Source of the DNA: Desulfarculus sp.
GTDB lineage: Bacteria; Desulfobacterota; Desulfarculia; Desulfarculales; Desulfarculaceae
Direction: 5' to 3'
Assembly (NCBI GenBank): GCA_003605055.1
Contig: QZKP01000053.1
Coordinates: 1-64,000 of the forward strand
DNA length: 64,000 bases
Positions 8,822 to 18,124 of this stretch are shown piece by piece. Under the pieces are notes generated by a model, which was not told the DNA's origin, did no database searches, and saw nothing but the letters and a program-made list of their open reading frames with translations. The translations under genes were made by a program, and so were the position numbers. Position 1 is the stretch's first letter. Each line of letters starts with the position of its first letter.

Positions 8822-9008
8822 AAGCCCATCGTTAACCTAGGTAATAGTTGCAGACGGTGTTTGGCACCGAGTTTGATGCCGTGGGCATGCACCCAACCAT
8901 GGGCACTGAGTCGGCCAGGCCAGTCGTGTTAACCAGTCAGGGGATATGGGCATCCGGGGTGATGGGTGTTTCGGCCGGGCCGCGCAAGAAACTGGGCAAG
9001 GGTAACCA

Positions 9009-9578
9009 ATGAGTCCTTTCCGAACCGATTCCGAAAAAGTTGCGGCCGCCAGAGGTCGAATCAGGCTTTTGGTGGTTGTTCTTTTGGTGGTGGCCGCTGG
9101 CCTGGCGCTAAACCTTTTTAAAGGGCAGCAGGTCTTGGGGCAAACCAACGAATATCGGGTCCCTCCCCCAGCCTTGTCAAAAGACATTTATCCCTGTTCC
9201 CGGTGCCATCAAAACCTCCCGGTCAACACCACCAAACGCAAGCTCGTAAAATTTCATACCGACATCTTACTGGAACCTCCGACCATGCAAATGTGGTGCA
9301 CGGACTGCCACAATCCCACCAACCTGGACAAGTTAAGACTAGCCAGCGGAGAGGCGATCGAGTTCGATCAAGTCTATCGTCTTTGTGGACAATGCCACGG
9401 CACAATTTATCGGGACTGGAAGGTGGGGATACATGGGAAAAGGGTCGGGATGTGGAAGGGTGATAAGCTCTACCGCCTTTGCATAAGCTGTCATAACCCC
9501 CACCAGCCAGCGTTTAAGGCAATCGCTCCAGAAGCTCCGCCTTTTAGGCCAATGAACATTCAAACATCTATCAAGTGA
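9009..9578 (+). CDS. Membrane-anchored tetraheme cytochrome c
   Basis: 189 residues with one N-terminal membrane anchor (about 19-38) and four CxxCH heme sites at residues 63-67, 97-101, 126-130 and 158-162. The size and single anchor suit a NapC/NrfH-like or cytochrome c3-like periplasmic electron carrier. It opens the molybdoenzyme operon and probably connects the menaquinol module (HmcB-like and NrfD genes) to periplasmic partners. The ATG has AAGGG about 8 bases upstream. Bases are less GC-rich than in the flanking catabolic genes, as elsewhere in this operon. Confidence 0.88.
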   Translation: MSPFRTDSEKVAAARGRIRLLVVVLLVVAAGLALNLFKGQQVLGQTNEYRVPPPALSKDIYPCSRCHQNLPVNTTKRKLVKFHTDILLEPPTMQMWCTDCHNPTNLDKLRLASGEAIEFDQVYRLCGQCHGTIYRDWKVGIHGKRVGMWKGDKLYRLCISCHNPHQPAFKAIAPEAPPFRPMNIQTSIK

Positions 9579-9590
9579 GGATAAGCAGAG

Positions 9591-10514
9591 GTGGCGGATA
9601 AAAAGGGCCATAACATTGTGGATCTCGAATTTGGCCGGAGATCTTTCGTAAAAGGTCTTGCCTTGGGAATAGCGGGGGCGCTCCTTCCCCTGTCATCCGC
9701 TGAGGCATTCAGCTTTAGTGCTTTTTTCCAAAAGCACTTCAAAGAGATGAGCGATGAGGAAATAAAGAGAGTCATCAAAAGGCTGGAGGAGGAAGCCCTT
9801 AAGGATTACAAGAAGAAAATTAGCATAAGCGCCACGAAGCCACTGCCCGGGGTTAAATTCGGTTACGGTCTTGACCTGTCGCGCTGTATCGGATGCAGAA
9901 GGTGTGTTTACGGTTGCGTGGAGGAAAATAATCTTTCCCGAAACCCCCAGGTGCAATGGATAAGCGTTTTAAAATTAAAAAAAGGCAAAAAGTGGATAGA
10001 TCTCGAGGGCGCAGAGCGTTACTACGATCCCAAGAAGGTTCCAGAACAAGATTACTTTTACGTGCCCGTCCAGTGCCAGCAATGCGAGGACCCGCCCTGC
10101 GTGAAAGTATGCCCTACGCAGGCCACCTGGAAGGAGCCGGACGGCATCGTGGTGGTCGATTACAACTGGTGCATTGGCTGTAGATATTGCATGGCCGCCT
10201 GTCCTTATGGCGCCCGTCATTTCAATTGGTCCAAACCCACCATATCCCCCGATGAAATAAACACCGATACCCACTACCTAGGCAATAGGCCGCGCTATGA
10301 AGGCGTGGTGGAAAAGTGCACCTTTTGCGTCCAGAGGACCAGGGTCGGACGGTATCCCGCTTGCGTGGAAGTCTGTCCAGCAGGGGCCAGAAAATTCGGC
10401 AACCTTTTGGACCCGGAGAGTGAAATTAGAAAGGCTATCCAGAATAAGAGGGTCTTTAGATTAAAGGAAGACCTCAACACGAGTCCCACCTTCTTCTACT
10501 TCTTTTCCATTTAG
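9591..10514 (+). CDS. Tat-exported four-cluster ferredoxin subunit (HmcB/DsrO type)
   Basis: 307 residues starting at GTG. A twin-arginine signal GRRSFVKGLALGIAGALL (residues 15-32) sends it to the periplasm with its cofactors. Sixteen cysteines are arranged as four [4Fe-4S] sites, beginning CIGCRRCVYGC, CQQCEDPPCVKVCP, CIGCRYCMAACP and CTFCVQ...CVEVCP, the layout of the DMSO-reductase-type electron-transfer subunit. Tat-bearing versions such as HmcB or DsrO pair with NrfD-type membrane proteins, and the next gene is one. It probably carries electrons between the quinone pool and the cytochromes or catalytic subunit. Confidence 0.88.
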   Translation: MADKKGHNIVDLEFGRRSFVKGLALGIAGALLPLSSAEAFSFSAFFQKHFKEMSDEEIKRVIKRLEEEALKDYKKKISISATKPLPGVKFGYGLDLSRCIGCRRCVYGCVEENNLSRNPQVQWISVLKLKKGKKWIDLEGAERYYDPKKVPEQDYFYVPVQCQQCEDPPCVKVCPTQATWKEPDGIVVVDYNWCIGCRYCMAACPYGARHFNWSKPTISPDEINTDTHYLGNRPRYEGVVEKCTFCVQRTRVGRYPACVEVCPAGARKFGNLLDPESEIRKAIQNKRVFRLKEDLNTSPTFFYFFSI

Positions 10515-10549
10515 AGGACATTCTTGTTTATAGCAAAGGGCTTGAACAG

Positions 10550-11728
10550 ATGATTAAGAACGGAAAGTTATTCGGCGTCTGGATGGCGTTCCTGATTGTT
10601 TTGATCGTCGTGGGAATAGTTGCCTACGCCCGTCAGACTGGGGTGGGACATATCAGCAGCGCCATGCGCGATCAGGTGTCGTGGGGCTTTTTCATCTCCA
10701 ATTATGTGTTCTTTGTAGGCGTAGCCGCCGCGGCGGTGCTGCTGGTCGTGCCGGCCTACATTTATCATTTCAAGCCATTAAAAGAGATCGTTCTGTTCGG
10801 TGAGATGGCGGCCATAGTCGCGGTGATCATAGCCATATTAAGCGTTATCGTTGACTTGGGGCACGCCTCCCGGCTGTGGCACATCCTTCCCTTGATCGGG
10901 AAGATGCACTTCCCCAACTCTCTGTTGGTTTGGAACGTCTTATTCCTGAATGGTTATTTGATCATAAACCTGGTTTTAGTCGGTTATGCCTGGTACATGA
11001 TGTCCCAGGGCAAGGAATATAATCTGGCCTTGGTGTGGCCCCTGATCTTGCTGTCCATCCCCTGGGCGGTTAGCATCCATACCTCAACGGCCTTTGTCTT
11101 CAGCGGCGTCGTGGCTCGGCCGTTCTGGAACGCCTCCATCCTGGCCCCGCGATTCCTGGCCTCTGCTTTCTGCTCGGGGCCAGCCATCATGCTGATCGTT
11201 TTCCAACTCATCCGCAAGTATTCAAAGGTTGAGATTGAAAACCGCGCCCTGTTCAAGGTCGCGGAATTGATAGCCTATGCCATTGGTATAAACTTGTTTT
11301 TACTCGGCGCGGAAATATTCAAAGAGTTTTATTCGGGCAGCATACACAAGGCCCCCTTGCAATATCTCTACTTCGGCCTGCACGGCAACTATCAACTAGT
11401 GCCTTGGATTTGGATCGCTCTGCTGTTCAATAGCACAGCCTTTGTTCTATTCCTGTTGCCCAAAACGCGCGAAAAATTGCTGACCATGAATATCGGCGCG
11501 GCCTTGGTGATAATAGGCGTGTTTATAGAAAAAGGGATCGGCTTTGTGATCCCGGGCTTCATACCCGATACGCTGGGCGAGATATACCAGTATTGGCCCA
11601 CTCTTTCCGAGTTCATGATAACCGTGGGAATTTGGGCGTTTGGAGCCTTGCTTTACACCCTGATGGTGAAATTCACCCTACCCGTGTATTCAGCGACTCT
11701 GTTGTCGGCGGAAAAGCAATCGCGCTGA
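10550..11728 (+). CDS. NrfD/PsrC/HmcC-family quinol-reactive membrane subunit
   Basis: 392 residues, almost entirely hydrophobic helices (about ten), matching the NrfD/PsrC family of integral membrane subunits that oxidise or reduce menaquinol and have no heme. The DLGHASRLWHILPLIGKMHFPNSLLVWNVLFLNGYL region is typical. It sits between the periplasmic Fe-S subunit and the molybdenum catalytic subunit, the standard order for Psr, Ttr and Hmc-like complexes. It anchors the complex and couples it to the quinone pool. Confidence 0.88.
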   Translation: MIKNGKLFGVWMAFLIVLIVVGIVAYARQTGVGHISSAMRDQVSWGFFISNYVFFVGVAAAAVLLVVPAYIYHFKPLKEIVLFGEMAAIVAVIIAILSVIVDLGHASRLWHILPLIGKMHFPNSLLVWNVLFLNGYLIINLVLVGYAWYMMSQGKEYNLALVWPLILLSIPWAVSIHTSTAFVFSGVVARPFWNASILAPRFLASAFCSGPAIMLIVFQLIRKYSKVEIENRALFKVAELIAYAIGINLFLLGAEIFKEFYSGSIHKAPLQYLYFGLHGNYQLVPWIWIALLFNSTAFVLFLLPKTREKLLTMNIGAALVIIGVFIEKGIGFVIPGFIPDTLGEIYQYWPTLSEFMITVGIWAFGALLYTLMVKFTLPVYSATLLSAEKQSR

Positions 11729-11778
11729 CATTGGAGTCCGCAAAGAACGCAAATAGATAGTCGAGAGGGAAGGATAAC

Positions 11779-14703
11779 ATGGAAAGAAGGACCTTCTTAA
11801 AGCTATCTGCGGGTGCGGCCGCAGCGGTTACCGTCCTGTCAAATTTTAAACCGGCCAAGGCTGACGATTGGAAAAAGCAGGTAGGCAAGGCGGGCTCCCA
11901 GCCCGACCCCGTGGATGAGAAGGCCAAGCTGGTCAGGAGCGTATGCCTGATGTGCCACGGGGGTTGCGGATTGCAGGCCAAGGTGGTGCGCGGCGAGCTG
12001 GTCAAGCTCAACGGCAATCCCTACCACCCCAACACCTATGATTATGTGGCCAGGGGTGAGCTGGTCCAGGAGTCGGATCTGGACGGTGGCCTGACCGGCA
12101 AGGATGTGGGCACCCTATGCCCCAAAGGGCAGGCGGGCATCTACGCACTCTACAGCCCCTTCCGCCTTCAGCACCCGCTCAAGCGCAAAGGCCCCCGTGG
12201 TTCCGGCAAGTGGCAGAGGATCAGTTGGGAGCAGGCCATCAAGGAGATATGCTACGGCGGCTACCTCTTCAAGGGCCTCAAGGGTGAGGAGAAACGCTAC
12301 GTCCAGGGGCTCAAGTCCATCCTGAACAACGACAAGCCCATCGGACCGGCGGACTCCAAATTCATGGATGAGGCGCCCCCCGGCGGCTGGGGTCCCAAGA
12401 GAAACCAGTTCGTGTGGGCCCACGGCCGCAACGAGCAGTCTCCCCTCACCCCGAGGTTCGCCGTGGGGGCGGCCGGCGTCCCCAATATGCTCAACCACTG
12501 CAGCCGCTGCGCGGGCACCTTCTACAACGTCGTGGAGGACGTGCTCAACCTGCCCCCCTACGAGATCGGCGCCTATGCCGACTATGAATACTGCACCTAC
12601 CTGATCAGCATCGGTTCCAACGTCACCCAGGCCGACTACCCCATGCAGACCCGGGCCCGCTATCTCCAGAAGTTCGGCAAGCGCAAGGGCCCCCTATCCA
12701 GGGAATTCAAGCACGTGGTGGTGGACCCCCGCTATTCCAACGCCGCAGCCAAGGCCACCCATAACGGCGTGGGCGAGTGGGTCCCCATTCTGCCCACCGC
12801 CGCCGCCTACTTCCTGTTGGGCATGATGCGCTGGATCGTTGACAACAGGAAATACAAGAAAGACTACCTCTCGATCCCTAACGAGGTCGCGGCCAAGAAG
12901 CTGGGCTACCGCAACTGGACGGATATGACCTACCTGGTCAGCACCAAGTCGCCCAAAAGGTATTTGACCGGAAGCCAGGCCGGGCTGGGGCAGAGCGACT
13001 TCGTGGTGCTGGTGGACGGCACCCCCAAGAGGTTCCATGAGGTTCAGGGCCGCGCCGACCTTGACGCTGGCATCAGCATCAAGGGGGTGGCCTACAAGAC
13101 GGTGTTCCGAATGCTCAAGGAGCGGCTGCACGAGAAATCTATCAAGGAATGCGAGGCGCTCTGCGATATTCCCGCCGGCACCATCTCCCGCGTGGCCAGC
13201 GAATTCGCCGCGGCCAAAAAGCCGGTGATCGAGATGTTCCGGGGGCCGGTGCAACAGGCCAATGGCTACTGGAACGGGCAGGCGGTCTGCATCATCAACA
13301 TGCTGATGGACAACATCGACCGCCGGGGCGGCTTCATACCCGGACACAAGAGTTACAGCGGCGGCGTCAAGGGCAATCTGAGAAAGCCGTCCGGCGTCTC
13401 GGTCTGCCGCCACAAATCCAAGTACGAGGGCAAGAAGCCTGTGGCCACGCGGCCCTGGTACCCCCTGGCCCGCCGGACCGTGACCCCGGAGTTCTTCTCC
13501 TCGGTGCGCAAGGGCTACCCCTACCGGATCAAGGCCTACCTCAACTACTACAACAATCCTTATTACACCACGCCCTACAACGCGGAGATACGCAAGGCCC
13601 TGCTGGACCTGAAGGCCATGCCCCTGACCTTCTCCATCGATGCCTACATGGGCGAGACCAGCATGCTCTGCGACTACATCCTGCCCGACACGGAATACCT
13701 GGAGCGCCTGGGCGGCTTTAAGACCTATCCCCCGGTGAAGACCAGGGTCTGGGGCCTGCGGCAGCCGGTGGTGGGCTCCTTTGACCCCGTCACCCACGAT
13801 TACCGGCCCATCCGCCCCAACACCAAAATGGCCGATGACGTCTTGATCATGCTCGCCAAGGAATGCGGCCTGCCCGGCTTCGGCAAGAACGGCGGCGGTC
13901 CCGGCGTGCACATCAACAACTCCTGGGACTTCTGGAACGAGTATTACAAGCACAAGGATTTCAAGGAGGGCTTGGATCCCAAGGGCAACCTGGTGAAGCT
14001 GGGAGGCCAGTTCCAAAACCCGGCCAAGCAATACACAAACGAGTACTCATCGGGCACCTACGTCATCTTCCCCGGCGGCAGGCCGGTGCGGGGCCTGTTC
14101 GCCTACCAGGAAAAGGTGGCGGCCAACAAGAACAGCATGACCGGCAGAAACTTCGACGGCCTGCCCTTGTACCGGGGGCTGGTGGATTGCAAGGAGCAGC
14201 CCCTGGATCCCAAGATTTGGGAGATGTACCCCTTTCAGCTGCATACCTGGAAAGACGCCTTCCACACCCAGTCCCGGACCATGAACAACCTGTGGCTGGC
14301 CTCCATCAAGCCGCAGAACTACGGCGAGGTTAACCCCGCCGATGCCCAGAAGTTGGGTATCACCACCGGGGACTGGGTGAAGGTCAAGTCCCCCAGCAGC
14401 GAGCACGATCCGTATTACGACAACTCCATAGGGGACGGGTGGTTCAAGTTCCAGGTGCGGGTGTCCAGCCGGATTCGGCCGGGGCTTTTCTCGGTGTGCA
14501 ACTCCTTCGGCCGCTTCGGCGCCGGCGGCAAAAAGTGGTACCTGGACGGCATGGAGCAGCCCTGGGACGAAAGGGTGGGGGCGGGATTCTCCCTGAACCC
14601 TCTGTACATGGCCGATCCGGTGCTGAAAAACGTGGTGATGATTGACCCCGTGGGTGGGGGGACCCAGAGCTACGGCACCCCACTCAGGGTGGAAAAACTA
14701 TAA
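11779..14703 (+). CDS. Molybdopterin oxidoreductase catalytic subunit (TtrA/ArrA/PsrA-like)
   Basis: 974 residues of the DMSO-reductase superfamily. A Tat signal RRTFLKLSAGAAAA starts at residue 3. The [4Fe-4S] binding set is Cys56, Cys59, Cys63 and Cys114 (CLMCHGGCG, then GTLCPKG). The likely Mo ligand is Cys244 in NHCSRCAGTF, by alignment with the usual NHxSxCxxS segment; Cys241 is a neighbour. The ending FxxCNSFGRFG and DPVGGGTQSYGTPLRVEKL is of the molybdopterin-binding C-terminal domain. Length, Tat export and NrfD partner fit the tetrathionate, arsenate, selenate or polysulfide reductase branch. The substrate cannot be told from sequence alone. A dedicated TorD chaperone and moaA in the same operon support a working Mo cofactor. 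Confidence 0.85.
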   Translation: MERRTFLKLSAGAAAAVTVLSNFKPAKADDWKKQVGKAGSQPDPVDEKAKLVRSVCLMCHGGCGLQAKVVRGELVKLNGNPYHPNTYDYVARGELVQESDLDGGLTGKDVGTLCPKGQAGIYALYSPFRLQHPLKRKGPRGSGKWQRISWEQAIKEICYGGYLFKGLKGEEKRYVQGLKSILNNDKPIGPADSKFMDEAPPGGWGPKRNQFVWAHGRNEQSPLTPRFAVGAAGVPNMLNHCSRCAGTFYNVVEDVLNLPPYEIGAYADYEYCTYLISIGSNVTQADYPMQTRARYLQKFGKRKGPLSREFKHVVVDPRYSNAAAKATHNGVGEWVPILPTAAAYFLLGMMRWIVDNRKYKKDYLSIPNEVAAKKLGYRNWTDMTYLVSTKSPKRYLTGSQAGLGQSDFVVLVDGTPKRFHEVQGRADLDAGISIKGVAYKTVFRMLKERLHEKSIKECEALCDIPAGTISRVASEFAAAKKPVIEMFRGPVQQANGYWNGQAVCIINMLMDNIDRRGGFIPGHKSYSGGVKGNLRKPSGVSVCRHKSKYEGKKPVATRPWYPLARRTVTPEFFSSVRKGYPYRIKAYLNYYNNPYYTTPYNAEIRKALLDLKAMPLTFSIDAYMGETSMLCDYILPDTEYLERLGGFKTYPPVKTRVWGLRQPVVGSFDPVTHDYRPIRPNTKMADDVLIMLAKECGLPGFGKNGGGPGVHINNSWDFWNEYYKHKDFKEGLDPKGNLVKLGGQFQNPAKQYTNEYSSGTYVIFPGGRPVRGLFAYQEKVAANKNSMTGRNFDGLPLYRGLVDCKEQPLDPKIWEMYPFQLHTWKDAFHTQSRTMNNLWLASIKPQNYGEVNPADAQKLGITTGDWVKVKSPSSEHDPYYDNSIGDGWFKFQVRVSSRIRPGLFSVCNSFGRFGAGGKKWYLDGMEQPWDERVGAGFSLNPLYMADPVLKNVVMIDPVGGGTQSYGTPLRVEKL

Positions 14704-14722
14704 GTAAGGGGAAGATGAAGCC

Positions 14723-15340
14723 ATGTCCGAAAGAGATCCGATCATAGCCCAAGAGGTCATAGACAGGGCCTTCCGGAAAAAGGGTCCCAAGCAATACACC
14801 CTCTGGGTGGACCTGGAATATTGCATCGGCTGCCATGCCTGCACCATGGGATGCAAGGCCGAAAACAACACGCCCGTGGGTGTGGACTACAACCGCGTGA
14901 TCGAGGTGGAGGAGGGGCTGTTCGACAACCCCAAGCAGAGGCCCGAACTCCAGGTCTATTTCGTGGCCATGCCCTGCATGCACTGCGGCAAGCCCGCCTG
15001 CATGGCCGCCTGCCCAGTGGGCGCCATCACCAAGCGCCAGGAAGACGGCATAGTGCTGATCAACAAGGACCGCTGCATCGGATGCCGGTACTGCGCCTGG
15101 GCCTGCCCCTACGGCGTGCCCACATTCAACGCAGAGGCCAAGGTCATGGAGAAGTGCACCCTGTGCGTCCACAGGGTCACCAAGGGCCTGCTGCCGGCCT
15201 GCGTGGAGACCTGCGTGGCCAAGACCCGTTTCTTCGGGGAGATGAACGACTTGGTCAACCTGATCAGGGAGCAGAGGTCCAAAAGGGTCTTCCTGGGCGG
15301 GGCCAGCAGCACCGTACCTTCGGTGGTGTACACCAAATAG
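14723..15340 (+). CDS. Four-cluster ferredoxin subunit (PsrB/DmsB type)
   Basis: 205 residues with four [4Fe-4S] sites (CIGCHACTMGC, CMHCGKPACMAACP, CIGCRYCAWACP, CTLCVH...CVETCVAKTRFFG) and no signal peptide, as expected for the electron-transfer subunit carried to the periplasm together with its Tat-bearing catalytic partner. It begins 19 bases after the Mo subunit. The operon therefore has two different four-cluster subunits, this one close to the active site and the Tat-bearing one at 9591 close to NrfD. Confidence 0.9.
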   Translation: MSERDPIIAQEVIDRAFRKKGPKQYTLWVDLEYCIGCHACTMGCKAENNTPVGVDYNRVIEVEEGLFDNPKQRPELQVYFVAMPCMHCGKPACMAACPVGAITKRQEDGIVLINKDRCIGCRYCAWACPYGVPTFNAEAKVMEKCTLCVHRVTKGLLPACVETCVAKTRFFGEMNDLVNLIREQRSKRVFLGGASSTVPSVVYTK

Positions 15341-15351
15341 GTGATCCGGAC

Positions 15352-16497
15352 ATGACCAAAGAGGCCAGCCACTCCAGCGTTCGTCCGCAAGTCGCGGGCT
15401 CGTTGTGTTCGCGTTTTCGAACCACCAAGTCCGACTGCGCCTTGTGCGAAGAGGTGTGCCCCAAACAAGCCGTGCGCCTTTCCAATGAGGGCCCGGTCAT
15501 ATCTGAGCAGTGTGTTGGCTGTGGAGCCTGTTACGCGATCTGCCCCACGGCCGCGTTTGATCTGCCGGCCCGGGCGGATCTGGCGATCATCGAGGAGATG
15601 AGGGATTCGGATGACCCCAGGCCGGAGCAACCCTATGCCATCTCCTGTAGGCGGGCGGACACCACCGCTGAGCTGGTTCTTCCCTGCCTGGGACGCTTGA
15701 CCGAGGCGCTGCTCGTCGAGCCGATGGGCTTGGGGGCCTCTGCCGTGGAGATTCGGCGGCCCGCCTGTGAAAAGTGCTCGCTGACCAAAGCGGTCACCTC
15801 CCTAGACCTGGTCCTTCAGCGGGCGCGTGGTCTTTATGAAATGGTGGGCCTGGCCGGCGGCCAGCTCCGGGAGAGAAGGGTCGCCCTGCGGGCCGCCAAG
15901 CAATCCGCTCCGCCAGACGTGTCTCGGCGCGGATTCGTCGGGGCGTTGGGCAAGGGGGCCCTGGGGCTGGCGTCCCTGGCCATCCCGACCCCTGAAGCCA
16001 AGCAGGCCCAGCCACCGGCGGACTTCCGGAAAATCCTGGCGGAGCGGCCGGAGAACCGCAAGCGCTCGGCCTTGCTGGAATCGCTCAAGGGCTTTTCACC
16101 GGCGCGGACAATGGCGGTCCCTGCTCAAAATGCCTTGCTGGCGGACATAGTGGTAAGCCGCAAATGCTCCGCTTGCGGCACCTGCGTGCTCCTTTGCCCG
16201 ACCATGGCCATCAGCCTGATTGAGCGGGAGGAGAGCTTTTGTCTAACGTTCAGGCCCGCCCAATGCGTCAATTGCCGGGTGTGCCGCCAAGTCTGTAATC
16301 AAGAGGCCCTGGACTTTAAGGCCGAGGCGACGCTGAATTCGTTGTTAGGCGACCGCGAGAAGACTCTGTTGCAGGCCCCCCAGAAAACCTGTCCCGTTTG
16401 CCGGGGCCGTTACCTGGGAGGGGATGACATGGAGTTTTGTCCCCTCTGCCTGGATAGGGTGCGAAAGCAGCAGTCCATGCTGGCCAAACTGGGTTGA
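15352..16497 (+). CDS. Polyferredoxin with an internal twin-arginine motif
   Basis: 381 residues from the ATG at 15352; upstream codons in the frame belong to the previous gene in another reading. Ferredoxin sites come in two blocks: CALCEEVCPKQA and CVGCGACYAICPTAA near the N-terminus, and CSACGTCVLLCPTMA, CVNCRVCRQVC and the zinc-ribbon-like CPVCRGRY...CPLCLDRV near the end. Between them is SRRGFVGALGKGALGLASLAIP (about residues 188-209), which looks exactly like a Tat signal but is internal. It may be a fusion of a cytoplasmic ferredoxin to a Tat-exported one, or the motif may act as a membrane anchor. Its role with the Mo enzyme is unknown; an assembly or electron-input function is plausible. 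Confidence 0.75.
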   Translation: MTKEASHSSVRPQVAGSLCSRFRTTKSDCALCEEVCPKQAVRLSNEGPVISEQCVGCGACYAICPTAAFDLPARADLAIIEEMRDSDDPRPEQPYAISCRRADTTAELVLPCLGRLTEALLVEPMGLGASAVEIRRPACEKCSLTKAVTSLDLVLQRARGLYEMVGLAGGQLRERRVALRAAKQSAPPDVSRRGFVGALGKGALGLASLAIPTPEAKQAQPPADFRKILAERPENRKRSALLESLKGFSPARTMAVPAQNALLADIVVSRKCSACGTCVLLCPTMAISLIEREESFCLTFRPAQCVNCRVCRQVCNQEALDFKAEATLNSLLGDREKTLLQAPQKTCPVCRGRYLGGDDMEFCPLCLDRVRKQQSMLAKLG

Positions 16498-16513
16498 AAC
16501 GCAGGTGCGAGAA

Positions 16514-17185
16514 ATGATGAAGGATCATGTACTGGCCGAAAAACGCAGCAAAATGTACGGCTTTCTGGCCAGTATCTGCCTCCAGCCTCCTTCGGAATCG
16601 CTGGCCGCAATGATTAGGGACGGTAGCATCTTGAAGATGTTTGACGCCAACCAAGAGGAGTTTTGGCTTTCCCGACTAAAGGGCTATGTCGATAGGGCCG
16701 CTGAAGACCCGGAGCTAATTGAAGATCTGACCGCGGAACATGCATCCTTTTTTGTGCTGCCCAGCGGCGTCATTCCTCATGAGGCCGTGTACAAGGACAA
16801 GAAGAAGCGGCTGGGGGGACGCGACACGATGGATGTGGCCAGATTTTACCAGCTAGCCGGAGCAGAAATTACTGAAGAATGCATTGAAATGCCGGACCAC
16901 TTGGGAATCGAGCTGCAGTTTATGGAATTCCTGTGTGGAATCGAAAAGGAACTGGCCGCAAAGGACGAGGCGGATGGGCTGCGCGAGTGCCATCGGTTAC
17001 AGAATGAGTTTCTGAACCAGCACCTTTTGCAGTGGGCGTTTCAATGCTGTGAGGACATTTTCCGGGAAAGCGAAAAAGGATTTTACGGTGCGGTCGCCAA
17101 TTTAGTGAGTGATTTTTTAAGCAGCGAGAAGCAATACATGGCAAAGCTTACTGCCGAATATGCCGAGGGAAGGAAACAGCAATGA
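16514..17185 (+). CDS. TorD/DmsD-family molybdoenzyme chaperone
   Basis: About 223 all-helical residues with the TorD-family signature, here EHASFFVLPSGVIPHEAVY (about residues 77-95) and the later EMPDHLGIELQFMEFLC. Such cytoplasmic chaperones bind the Tat signal and apo-form of a Mo catalytic subunit until cofactor is inserted; the partner here is the 974-residue protein. Two adjacent ATG codons (16514 and 16517) follow the ferredoxin gene by 16 bases without a clear ribosome site. The stop overlaps the next start. Confidence 0.85.
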   Translation: MMKDHVLAEKRSKMYGFLASICLQPPSESLAAMIRDGSILKMFDANQEEFWLSRLKGYVDRAAEDPELIEDLTAEHASFFVLPSGVIPHEAVYKDKKKRLGGRDTMDVARFYQLAGAEITEECIEMPDHLGIELQFMEFLCGIEKELAAKDEADGLRECHRLQNEFLNQHLLQWAFQCCEDIFRESEKGFYGAVANLVSDFLSSEKQYMAKLTAEYAEGRKQQ

Positions 17186-18114
17186 AGGGCCGGCGCTGGA
17201 TTGGTCTCCTATTGGTGTTGGCGCTTACTTTTACCTGCTCAACGGTAGGCGCCGTTGAAACATCGGATGGCAAGAAGTATCCAGACCCCCATGACATTCA
17301 TCTGGGGATGTATAAAAGTATTCCCTCCGTGGGCTTTTCCGTGCGGATGATAAAAAACTGGCCCGTTTTTATGCGATCCCTGCGAGACAAGATAGACAAG
17401 CTGCCCGTGCGTCATGAGATCAAGTTGTTTGTAAAGAGCTTGATGCCTAATCTGCTAAGCGATGATGACAAGGCTATCGTGGTTAGCGAGCTCAATAAGC
17501 TTCTCGGCGATGTGAAATTATATGCCAAAATGGAAAGCAGCACGAAATACAGCAAGACCACTAATACCCTGTTGGCCAACTACAATAAAACCAAAGTAGC
17601 TGAAGACCTGGAATGGTTAAACCGCAGCGTCTTGTCGGATGTCATTACGGCCGCTCCTACCGCGGATTATGCCGAGGGCTTGAAGTACAAGAAGCTGAGA
17701 AACATAAGCTGCACCACCTGCCATGAGGACTGGGCGAAAAGTGTAAAGCCTGCCTCGACCATGGCTCTGCGCGCAGCAGTAGCGCCGCCTTCCCGCCTTG
17801 CAGGATTAAAGATATACGCCAGCCAGGGGGGGCCGGTTGTCGCTGACGAAGAATACATGAGGAATTACGAGAATCTTAAGAAACTTATCGTAAGGACGGA
17901 CGTGGTTGGAAAACCGTTTCTCCTGGAAGGGGTCCGTCCGGATAGCCCCTACACCTTCAAGCCCCTTTTAAAGCGCCTCGTCTGCGTGGAGTGTCATGGC
18001 TACGACCGCCCGGTTAAGGCCCTGATCAAGGAAGACGGGAAAAAAGACGTAGTGAAGGTTTTTTACGGACCTATCGAAGAAACGTTGCCCAAGGTCTATC
18101 CTGCGCCCAAGTGA
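17182..18114 (+). CDS. Exported diheme cytochrome c
   Basis: 310 residues with a cleavable signal (about 1-25, ending TVGAVE) and two CxxCH heme sites, CTTCH at 177-181 and CVECH at 268-272. The rest is not a familiar cytochrome fold to me. Its N-terminal 150 residues are helical and free of hemes. It overlaps the chaperone gene by 4 bases and precedes the porin-like gene by 10, suggesting a periplasmic electron carrier that could meet an outer-membrane component. A/T content is higher than in the flanking catabolic regions. Confidence 0.78.
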   Translation: MKGRRWIGLLLVLALTFTCSTVGAVETSDGKKYPDPHDIHLGMYKSIPSVGFSVRMIKNWPVFMRSLRDKIDKLPVRHEIKLFVKSLMPNLLSDDDKAIVVSELNKLLGDVKLYAKMESSTKYSKTTNTLLANYNKTKVAEDLEWLNRSVLSDVITAAPTADYAEGLKYKKLRNISCTTCHEDWAKSVKPASTMALRAAVAPPSRLAGLKIYASQGGPVVADEEYMRNYENLKKLIVRTDVVGKPFLLEGVRPDSPYTFKPLLKRLVCVECHGYDRPVKALIKEDGKKDVVKVFYGPIEETLPKVYPAPK

Positions 18115-18124
18115 GAGACACCCC

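Larger units (their letters stand above)
8435..9008. other. 574-base intergenic region between the catabolic and respiratory operons
   Basis: The left half is GC-rich with a perfect 5+5 interrupted hairpin at 8506-8529 and a terminator-like hairpin at 8634-8662. From about 8700 the sequence turns AT-rich, marking a composition boundary with the respiratory operon. It holds an AT palindrome at 8769-8790 and a promoter at 8792-8821. The roughly 180-base leader before the cytochrome gene contains a small hairpin at 8855-8869. I saw no gene in it. Confidence 0.6.

Noticed and set aside
8837-9187. Minus-strand frame in the respiratory leader
   Set aside because: It overlaps the cytochrome gene start and lacks a ribosome site and similarity.
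14821-15351. Upstream extension of the polyferredoxin frame
   Set aside because: It overlaps the ferredoxin gene at 14723-15340 in another frame and has no homology.
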